A stretch of DNA of 64,000 nucleotides from Plumapathes pennacea (lineage: Eukaryota; Cnidaria; Anthozoa; Antipatharia; Myriopathidae): NCBI GenBank assembly GCA_964036295.1, contig OZ038473.1:7285501-7349500 (forward strand), given 5' to 3'. The position numbers and the translations under genes are program-made. This document shows positions 55,477 through 64,000 of the stretch, one piece after another. Below the pieces are notes generated by a model. It saw only the letters and a list, made by a program, of their open reading frames with translations. It made no database searches and had not been told where the DNA came from. Numbering within the stretch: the first letter of the stretch is position 1; every line of letters begins with the position of its first letter.

Positions 55477-56420
55477 AAGTCGATCTTCGACACCGAACTT
55501 TTTATGAATTTAAACAAAAGCCGCGATTGCTCCAGCCATTGCTCTATCCTAGCCAAATACAAGGATGTTTTTTTACTTTATCAATTTAAGATACGCTTCT
55601 TTGAGTGTAGCAGCTGAAAGCGAGAGTCGCTTGTTTATACGCTTTCGAAGTCTCGGAAATATGTACATTTTGGCAAGGATTCAATTCTGAACGCACATCA
55701 ACTTTTCAAACCGCGTTTGACGAATTTAAAATCTTTGAGAGTAAAAAGAAATCCAGTCACTAACTAATACAAGGTCCGATTGTGTTGCAAACCCGGCCCA
55801 TTAATTGTTTAATTTGGAAAGCATTGGCCCCTGGCCGGGTATTCAGTCTACTTTAATAGCCTTCAGACAGCGAGAGCACCTCAACCCAGTTACATTTCAC
55901 CCTTGAATACAGTGTGCCAAAAAACACGGCGAGAAACTTCACAGAATGTCAATGTGTCAGACTGTCAGCGAAATTATGCAAATATGTCAGGAATCGGGTG
56001 ACATAATCTTGCACGAAGGTACCTGAAATAGCTTTGAAAACTAGCGAAAAGGTCACAATATAATCCTACTTGGCCTTCATCACAGTTCTCGGGGCATCAC
56101 ACGACAAAATTGTTGAAATACACAAATGATAACATGACACTGTACGTTAATTGATGTAATTTTTTAAAACTCACCGGTTCATGAAAACCATAGCTTTAGC
56201 TCTTTTCAAGCAAAGGGAAAAAGACCCAAAACATTATTGTCTATGTCTTCAATGATTTCAAAATACACCGTATAGAGCAGTCTGCTTACAGTACAAAAAT
56301 TCCACTTTCCATTGTATTGTGCGTTGTCATCTTGTCAAAATTTGGATTCTGAAAACTGCAATCCTGTTATTGTCTGCGTTTTACCACAATACTGGCATCT
56401 AGAATTTTGTTCAGGTCGGC
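55477..56420 (-). repeat. Family H (Helitron-like), copy 5, host of Gypsy element 2
   Basis: Inverted copy. 55600-56010 matches 21270-21790 in reverse. The family continues left of the Gypsy at 52205-52246. The uninterrupted order CCGGTCAGC-AAGTCGATCTTCGA is visible, inverted, at 45849-45878. Confidence 0.72.
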
Positions 56421-57109
56421 TAGTGAATGCAAATCATTCTGAAGGACAACGTTTGGCCTTGCTAAAGTGGACGCTTTTTGCGATATATATGCACATTTTT
56501 AACGTTTGTTTACATGCGGAAAGCTAATACTAGATCAACAATCCTGGTCAAAAGTATGTGGGACACTCTGAAAAAATGCTATTTTTCAACATTTCTCTCC
56601 TTTCAACAACGAAAGCGGCTCCTTTTCCGAAAGTTAACCCTCCCCCTCTATACAATGTTGCATAAAGGGAGTGCACTTTGAGCACACTCAGTCAACACTG
56701 TACAGGGGGAGGGTGCTGGAGGGGTCAAAGTGTCATAATTACTAGAAATACGATAATCGCAGATGCCCCCTCACTCTGCCATTGATGGGACTTTTACTTT
56801 GGTAACTCCCAACAAGAGTAGCCTTTGTTTTACCGAAATGTTGACTCAATCTTTTCTTCGAACTCAAGTGCTACAAGCAAAGGAAGGAGAAAAAGAATGG
56901 TGTGTTATACTTTTGCGTTGAAAAGAGAATCGATTGCGTGACGGAGTACGTATTTCCCACGGTCGGCACGTCAAATTAATTCATACAGCCTGCCAAGCAC
57001 GTTCTCAAAATTTAATACTCAAAGTTTGAAGTTGGTCGGCCGTCGTAGTACGGGAAAAAAGGAACACTGATTTTCCAATTTTGAATTCATAGGCAGTACA
57101 ATTAAATAG
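56421..57109. other. No gene; small MITE
   Basis: 56634-56715 is bounded by ACCCTCCCCCTCTATACA and TGTACAGGGGGAGGGT, an ~80-bp inverted-repeat element. 56735-56765 is an inverted family H end. 56940-57060 is the fragment shared with 9.4 kb. Confidence 0.55.
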
Positions 57110-57560
57110 GCTTCCTGTGCGATTTATTTTTACTCTGAACTGCATTGCACCAGACTCAAGCATGCATATTTAAGAGGCTCGAATTGTTTTGTATGTGAAC
57201 CCACTCAAAACAGCAAGATTTCTCCCAGAATCAAAGCAAAACTTGAACAGTTTACTTCAACAGTAGGTTGGTTGTGATCGTCCGGGTTAGAGTAGTCTCC
57301 AGAAAGACTGTTGTTGGTGACTCCAACAACAGTCTTTCTGGAGACTACTCTAACCCGGACGATCACAACCAACCTACTGTTCACACTCCTGGGTTCAAAC
57401 CATTTGCCAGTTTACTTCAAATTATACACGGGCTTCAGACCCAGTAATACTTCTAAGGGCTTGTGAACGATTCTCGCTGCAATCACCGCGTGTCAGATTA
57501 CAGAAAAATAAGACGTCTGACTAAATCATTCAAGACTCCAAGTTCCGATTGCTCTGAGCG
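57110..57560 (+). repeat. Family I repeat, copy 4, carrying a hairpin insertion
   Basis: Colinear with 42570-42900 except for the 147-bp insertion at 57261-57407 plus its 13-bp target duplication. Confidence 0.78.
57261..57407. mobile_element. 147-bp insertion with perfect 59-bp foldback
   Basis: Arms 57259-57317 and 57323-57381 are perfect reverse complements around the loop TGACT. A short tail follows (CACACTCCTGGGTTCAAACCATTTGC in two pieces), containing GGTTCAAACC, which matches the Pol III box B consensus. The flanks carry the 13-bp direct repeat CAGTTTACTTCAA (57248-57260, 57408-57420), and the paralogue at 42705-42725 is uninterrupted. The target-duplication length suggests LINE-type target-primed insertion. 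Confidence 0.88.
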
Positions 57561-57599
57561 AATACGGTAGCCGAAACTGGGAGCTATACCGAAGCTATA

Positions 57600-58200
57600 C
57601 GGGATAGAATATATTTGTCACGGTGATTGTTCGATTTCCACTGACTAACCTTTGTTGCTTGTCCTTTCTAAATAAGTATCTGAGTTTAACACAAAACGGC
57701 GTCTGAAGCTCCCGATTTGCTTTCAAGCGCTATTACCTTTGCGGAGCCGTTTCTTCGGCACGCTTCCGTTCATGATGCTGTCGGTTATAACATGTTTGTC
57801 GTCTTTCCTCTTGACGGATTTGGCGCTGTTCGCTCGTTTCACGATTTTGCCTTGCCCGTGCCTGTTTCCTTCTCTTTTGAAGACGAGCTTTGCGAGACTG
57901 TTGTGTTTCAAGTTTTCCGATTTTCAAGTTTTCCATTTTCGTGAACACAGCTACGATATACTGTAGTTGCTTCGTTCAATCTAATTTCTCTTATTGCGAG
58001 TAAAACTACAGGGCCACACGTGATCGATCCGACCTTTATTATTGGTTCTGCAGCGACGCGATAGGAACTGGGGACGAGGTCGCACGACAGACTGACAGAC
58101 GAACATTAGATTTCGAGAAGGCGACCCGCTTGGAGTCTCCGATAAGGCGATAATACTACTGCATTAGCGTCGTGAGTATTTCCCTTACTTCGTTCGGGGA
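57600..58200 (-). repeat. Family H (Helitron-like), copy 6 (inverted)
   Basis: Minus-strand start TCCCCGAACGAAG at 58200. It contains the Arg/Glu-rich frame at 57948-57733 (MENLKIGKLETQQSRKARL then ARQNRETSEQRQIRQEERR), here continuing through the position that is TAG in copy 4. Truncated near 57600. Confidence 0.68.
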
Positions 58201-58212
58201 TCAGATAAATTG

Positions 58213-58416
58213 CTAAGTGTCACAACAGTTTTGACCAGAGTTACCAGAAGTATCGCAGTTTTGAGAGAAAGTATCTTGAAGAAATACATTTGTGTTTTCA
58301 ATACACGGGATAAAAACCAAATTTTTGGGCGAGAGAAGCGCCATTTGCGTGAAATGGAACAATTTGCTGACGTTTATAGAAGAAACGCTCACAGACTCAA
58401 AAAAGAAAGTCAATAG
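58213..58416 (+). repeat. Family J repeat, copy 2
   Basis: Inverted copy of 51631-51790. The plus frame reads VLRESILKKYICVF then MEQFADVYRRNAHRLKKES, basic and helix-forming, of unknown nature. Confidence 0.58.
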
Positions 58417-58419
58417 CTT

Positions 58420-59340
58420 AGCTTAAAATATTAACAATCAGACTAACCACATCCAAACCTTTGTAGTATTTGAAGCACCCGCGCATGGAGAAAAAATGCT
58501 TTATTTTAGACATAATTTATGACAACAAAATGTGACTGAAATATGACCTCTGTTATTGATTTACCACTAATTCATAGATAAATATATTCACTAAACAAGT
58601 TTCTGAGAAGAAAGCTAAAGACCTATTTAACAAATAAACAACAAGTACAGAGCCCTTGGTGCAGTAAGAACGAGAGTGATTTTCTTGTCCCTCGAAAATC
58701 TTTGTTTCCCCTGAGAAACGGCCAAATTAAATTTTGCAATTTTTCTCCCAAAGGAGGTGAAATCTGGACAAAATAACTACACCACGTTGTCTTACTTAAC
58801 AATGCCTCCAACTGACCAAAGTATGAGAGATTTTGATTTTTTGAGTTTGGCCGCTCTTTGTTCGATTTTTACAAATATCTGCTCTAACCGGTAAATTAGA
58901 ACCTTTAAGTCGATTAATCGTATATTTTGCGATACTCAAACGTCAAATTTCAAAGAAAACAGTAATTCACATGGGAAAAAGAATTTCCGCGGAGCAGAAG
59001 GAGCTGGCCATTTGCCTGTGATTAAGGTATTAGGAGACGTTCGTGACATGCTCGCGTTAAAACTGGTATAGTACGCGTTCAATACAAGTAAACTCCACGA
59101 AGCTAATGTCTTATTGTAGCTTAATAAACGCAGTTTTAGGTATATGGCTTTTTGTTCCGAAAATTTGTTATTCAAATTGACATGAAAAACCAGAGAAAAC
59201 CAGAAAATCTTCACCGGAAGTCCTTTGGGTATAGCCAGCGAGTCCCCGCAAAATCTGCTGTGACACGAAAGTGCTCCGTAACATTGTAATTATTTTTTTT
59301 CACGGCTTTCAGGTAGAGCAAAGCTAATATATATCTTATT
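58420..59340. other. No gene recognised
   Basis: No exon, domain or repeat family recognised on either strand. Confidence 0.35.
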
Positions 59341-60469
59341 ATAACATAGTCACGATACAAGCCGCGCGCTGATTGGTCGAAAACCGTGGTTTGCCAGAGT
59401 ATAAACCACACTTACCCGTGGTTTATAAGTTATAAACCACGCTTATCATCCTCTGGCAAAAAAGAGAAAATAATGCGAGAATGGAGTCACCATTGCCCAA
59501 CTTCGAGATAAAATTTGGCTTTAAGTGAAGGCACCGGCTAGTACGGTTCACCGTGAATCGGTAAAGAACGTGACCTCATCAAAAAGCACTTCAACAGTTT
59601 GGAGAGGGAAAATCTATGTCGAAGAACGGCAAGTTTCTTGTCAGCGTCGTGGAAAGCGACTCGGTTTAAGCACTGTCCCTAAGTACAGCATATTTGGGAG
59701 TCACAATTACATCAGTGGGTTGTTTGAATGAAGTTGAATGCTTCAACAAGGAAGGAGAGAGCAAATCATTCAGTTGAAGAAGATCAGCCGTGAGCAATCA
59801 CTGAACATGAACGACGAAGACAGACGAACAGACGTGTTTGTTGTGATGCAAGAGAAAGAATTTCCGACGATGTGACTGAAAAAAATGATTGAAGAATTTT
59901 CGGACGGACTTCAAATGATTGTACTACGAGGTAGAGTCAAGAAATCGGTAAGTTTTCATTCACACAATTTTCGAGTCGGCCGTTGGAGCATTTGTTGATT
60001 CCCTTCAAATTTGCATTTTATGCACTAGCCGACGGTATGATTTCATGTACTTGTAGTCCAACGTTCTACAGGAAATATAGTTCTTTACTGTGAGATGTTG
60101 TCTAATTTTATAGAACCAGACGACCTGGTTGAAAAATTGAAGCGAAACTGTACTGACTTGGCAATTCGGACCGCCGAGCCGTTTAGGAGAATCTATTTTT
60201 TCATCGCTGTTAGCATTCCGACATTTTTGATGAATAAAGACAGTTTTATTGTGAAAGTTTTGAAGTTCTATGTTATAAAACAAATAAACCAGCTTCAAGC
60301 GTGCTCCGTTCAGAAATAAAGCACTTAGCAAGTGCCGAGAGCACTCAAGAAGTGGGGAAAAACGCTCGCCTTCGGCTCGCGTTTCTCCCTACACTTCTTT
60401 CGTGCTCTCGTCACTTGCTGCGTGCTTTATTTCTGAACGGAGCACGCTTGAAGCTGGTTTATTTGTTAA
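59341..60469 (+). mobile_element. Family D element, copy 3, full length
   Basis: Same structure and nearly the same length as 39891-41020: ATAACATAGTCACG start, 5' foldback on GTGGTTTATAAGTTATAAACC, internal noncoding body, CTATGTTATAAAAC near 60269, then a ~190-bp terminal hairpin (arms from 60279 and ending 60468). The hairpin centre GCTCGCCTTCGGCTCGC is itself palindromic. Confidence 0.82.
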
Positions 60470-62010
60470 GTATCTTCTTTGATGAAATTAAGTGTTTAAG
60501 AGGCAGTCTCTGTAAAAACCACCAGCCGACTTTCGGGTCAAAAATGGATTTCGCTAATTTTCTCCCTACAAGTCAACATTGTCATGCAACTTATAAAAGT
60601 GAAACCCTTTCGTCTGAATTGTTTCTCTGGCTTCCGAAATTGAACAAAATGACCTTGACCCCGCGTCAGCCGTTTGGCGCTTGTTGAAGTTCTGAAAACT
60701 CGGCAAGTTCCACGAATCGCTTCGTCGAAAGTATAAAATCCCGAGCTTTAAACTTTGAATTATATGGAAGTTTTGTGTCTTTTCTTTATACAGTAGAGTT
60801 AAAAATCTCCTTTTCTTTAATATTCGCGAAATGCGAGACCGAATGGTCGACCTACCCAAGGCTGTGTTTTACAATACCACTTTTGGCCATTTTCATAATG
60901 GATTTAGCAAAAAGTGGGAAACTTTATTCCAAAGCAATGTACATCAAATTAAAGTTTAAGGTTCCATCTACAACTTTCTACAAGAAAACCTTTTGGCCTC
61001 AATCTCCTTCAGTGTGCGGTGAGCTTCCGAAGTTCACTCACTTCGCTGTTTTTGCCGTAAATTCGCCTGCTAGTAGAATGCCACAATTGGCGATTTTAAT
61101 TGCTGTAAATTCTCCCAACCAAGCCTCAAAATGTTTTAGGCAACTGATAAGGCCAGTAGAGCGGATATTTGGTATATTTGTGTGAGTTTTGAATCATAAA
61201 ACATCTGCGAGAGCCACCCGACTCACCCGACGTGCTAAAGGTCACGCACCACACAATTTGCCAGTCGCCGCCAACGGCGAAATTTAATAAACAAACACTC
61301 ACTTGGAGGATATACATCCGGAAATACATCATTAGTGATTTCTGCTGCACTCTTTTTCAAAGAAACACACTATCGTGACTGTGACACTTGTTATGAATAA
61401 TTTCTGTGTTACTTGATTGACAAGTGAGTGTCAAACTCAATTAGTTGTGTCTATTTTTAGATCGAAAGAAGTCAAACGGCTTTTTGTCTCTCACACAAAA
61501 TTTGCAACTTAAAGTTAATTGCATCAAAGAAACAATTAGTTATTTTACCCTGCGAGCAGCGGTTTCTCCTACGCTTGACCACTGCTCTCGGGGTATAAGT
61601 TTTTTTCTTGTGTAAAAAAATCCTGCATATTTTGCGCTGAAGAAATCTTCTGTACTGGTACGCAGTCTGCTGATGAGAGAGCGTTTTTGGTATTCAGTTA
61701 ATGTTTCTTAAAGTAAAAGTTTGGATGCTATGTATTATGCACTTTTTCAAACAAAAGTGCGATCGCTGACTTTTGTGTTTGCATGTTTTCTGTTCTGGAA
61801 CTCTTGGAAACATGAACATGCTGTAATATCCTGTAACTTCCAATCAGGTCGGCTTTCCTGTCTCTTGACTTGAACGAAAATGAGATTTCACGCTCAAGCC
61901 TTTTAGCTTATTCGTGCGGTCATGGACGCTTTATGGGGTGCTTGAGAGAGGTCATGAACAATTCTTTCCTAAATTTCCTGTTCAATCTCCATCTGTTCAC
62001 TGGCCAAATC

Positions 62011-62357
62011 CCGGGACGGGGGGAGGGGTACTCATCTTAGTTTTGTGTGCCGCCCGGTCCCGAAAACCGTACCCTTACCATATTTCAGACCAAATATCTG
62101 ATTTTCTATACCCTATTTTAGACCTGACTCCAAAATGTATACTCTAATCTAGAGTTTTTTCTTTAGCATCGATTTCCGCTCGTTGTTTCTTCCATTTGTT
62201 GTGCAATGTCCGCAGCGACACTGGTTTCTGTTCACTACTGACCCTAGTCCCAGAACAAAAAACTAAATCTATACCCTATTTCAGACTAAAAATGTTTGAA
62301 AACGATACCCTTTGGGGCGCACATATACCTATGGGCTTATGATCCCTCACCCCGGGG
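62011..62357. mobile_element. 347-bp MITE with 9-bp target duplication
   Basis: G/C-rich terminal repeats (CCGGGACGGGGGGAGGGG at left; CCCTCACCCCGGGG at right). The flanks carry direct repeats GGCCAAATC at 62002-62010 and 62358-62366. Internal ACCCTATTT-AGAC repeats. It lies in the loop of the palindrome. A 9-bp duplication fits Mutator-like elements. Confidence 0.78.
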
Positions 62358-62699
62358 GGCCAAATCATCGTCGTTTGCATTTGTCGATTTCTTCATCATT
62401 TTCGATGATTTGAGATGTGCTCCCACTTTGACACTCTGTTCAAGTCAAGAGACAGGAAGCAGGAATATAGGTAGGGAGGTTCCACTGACTATAAAACCCT
62501 GACTGTATTCAAGACACCGTGTTAAGGCAAAAGCTCTAATTTGTGACCCTGATCAAGACTGGACCAATAATTAAAAATGCATAGTGCATACGCATCCAAA
62601 CCTTTATTAAGACACATTAACTGAATACCAAAAAACCTCTCTCATCAGCAGACTGCGTACCAGTACAGAAGATTTTTTCTGTGCAAAAATACGCCGGGT

Positions 62700-62746
62700 T
62701 TTTTTTTGTTTTTTTGTTTTTGTTTTTGTTTTTGTTTTTGTTTTTT
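62700..62746. repeat. (GTTTTT)n microsatellite
   Basis: Low-complexity T/G tract in the right arm of the palindrome, without an equally long counterpart in the left arm near 61610. Confidence 0.85.
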
Positions 62747-63880
62747 ACACAAGTATCATCTCTCGAAAGTGCAAATTGGAAAAACTATACCCTGCGAGCA
62801 GTGGTCAAGCGTAGGAGAAATCACTGCTCGCAGGGTAAAATAACTAATTGTTTCTTTGATGCAATTAACTTTAAGTTGCAAATTTTGTGTGAGAGACAAA
62901 AAGCCGTTTGACTTCTTTCGATCTAAAATTAGACATGACTCATTGAGTTTGACACTCGCTTGTCAATCAAGTAACACAGAAATTATTCATAACAAGTATC
63001 ACAGTCACGAGAGTGTGTTTCTTTGAAAAAGAGTGCAGCAGAAATCACTAATGATGTATTTCCGGATGTATATCTTCCAAGTGAGTGTTTGTTTATTAAA
63101 TTTCGCCGTTGGCGGCGACTTGTGTGGTGCGTGACCTTTAGCACGTCGGGTGAGTCCGGTGGCTCTCGCAGACGTTTTATGATTCAAAACTCACACAAAT
63201 CTACCAAATATCCGCTCTGCTGGCTTTATCAGTTGCTTAAAACATTATGAGGCTTGGTTGGGAGAATTTACAGCAATTAAAATCGCCAATTGTGGCATTC
63301 TACTAGCAGGCGAATTTACGGCAAAAACAGCGAAGTGAGTGAACTTTGGAAGCTCACCGCACACTGAAGGAGATTGAGGCCAAAAGGTTTTATTGCGGAA
63401 AGTTGTAGATGGAACCTTAAACTTTAATTTGATGTACATTGCTTTGGAATAAAGTTTCCCACTTTTTGCTAAATCCATTATGAAAATGGCCAAAAGTGGT
63501 ATTGTAAAACACAGCGTTGGGTAGGTCGACCATTCGGTCTCGCATTTCGCGAATATTAAAGGAAAGGAGATTTTTAACTCTACTGTATAAAGAAAAGACA
63601 CAAAAATTCCATATAATTCAAAATTTAAAGTTCGGGATCTTATACTTTCGACGAAGCGATTCGTCGAACTTGCCTAGTTTTCAGAATTTTAACAAGCGCT
63701 AAACGGCCTGCACGGGGTCAAGGTCATTTCGTTCAATTTCAGAACTCAGAGAAATAGTTCAGACGAAAGGGTTTCACTTTTATAAGTTGCATGACAATGT
63801 TGACTTGTAGGGAGAAAATTAGCGAAATCCATTTTTGACCCGAAAGTCGGCTGGTGGTTTTTACAGAGACTACCTCTTAA

Positions 63881-64000
63881 ATAACGAGTTCCTATCCTGT
63901 CCTATTTACCCTCTTCACTCGCACAATTACCTTGCAACAGCAGGTTCTTTTTGAATTCCTCGGGACCGCCAAAGTTCCCCCTTGGTTTATACCTGGCAAC
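63881..64000. other. No gene recognised
   Basis: Unique flank of the palindromic element. Confidence 0.35.

Larger units (their letters stand above)
60496..63880. mobile_element. 3.4-kb palindromic element with ~1.38-kb inverted arms
   Basis: Left arm 60496-61875 and right arm 62438-63880 are reverse complements with scattered differences, from TTAAGAGGCAGTCTCTGTAA at one end to TTACAGAGACTACCTCTTAA at the other. Innermost pairing is CCTGTCTCTTGACTTGAAC / GTTCAAGTCAAGAGACAGG. Both outer ends, and the copy ending at base 27, carry TTAA, suggesting TTAA-targeted (piggyBac-style) insertion. Each arm encodes a frame beginning MSFLYTVELKISF (60775-61185; 63601-63245). No transposase domain recognised. 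Confidence 0.85.

Noticed and set aside
60496-63880. Palindrome as an assembly or library hairpin artefact
   Set aside because: The arms differ at scattered positions and by indels, the loop holds an independent insertion with its own duplication, and a second terminus exists at bases 3-27.

Overview
This window looks like nuclear DNA of a cnidarian, most likely a reef-building (scleractinian) coral. It is AT-rich. Its few genes are short exons with GT-AG introns. It is packed with Polinton, Gypsy, CR1-like LINE, SINE, Helitron-like and hairpin-rich repeat families. There are no operons, no bacterial-style gene density and no CRISPR array. Species cannot be assigned by eye.

Host genes are sparse. 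Two consecutive plus-strand exons at 1.29-1.81 kb encode part of the OB-fold of RMI1, the BLM-TOP3A partner. Two minus-strand exons at 24.4-25.1 kb encode a CAP/GAPR-1-like domain with all four cavity residues. A minus-strand first exon plus second exon at 8.2-8.8 kb encode an unrecognised protein. Three phase-compatible minus-strand exons at 11.5-13.1 kb may encode a secreted protein. A symmetric phase 1-1 minus-strand exon at 39.6-39.85 kb encodes a Ser/Thr/Pro-rich tandem repeat.

The rest is mobile DNA of several ages. From left to right: a broken Polinton/Maverick (capsid, integrase and protein-primed polymerase fragments, 2.7-5.3 kb); a tRNA-derived SINE (13.9-14.2 kb); a tandem ~615/632-bp duplication (15.4-16.6 kb); several families of 0.3-1.1 kb noncoding elements, here lettered A-J; a LINE 3' end (29.4 kb); a Gypsy element lacking gag and its 5' LTR (31.2-34.85 kb, minus); a solo LTR-like insertion inside a Helitron-like repeat (44.7-45.6 kb); a CR1-like LINE with an N-terminal NPGP (2A-like) motif (49.3-51.5 kb, minus); and an LTR-bounded, internally deleted Gypsy with a 5-bp target duplication, nested in another Helitron-like copy (52.2-55.5 kb). 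A 147-bp insertion built around a perfect 59-bp hairpin lies at 57.3 kb, and a 3.4-kb imperfect palindrome bounded by TTAA lies at 60.5-63.9 kb.

Most recognisable element genes carry frameshifts, stops or deletions, so no autonomous element is intact here. The most useful observations are insertion structures whose target duplications and empty sites can be read inside the window, and repeat families whose termini are hairpins. I saw no new defence or metabolic system.
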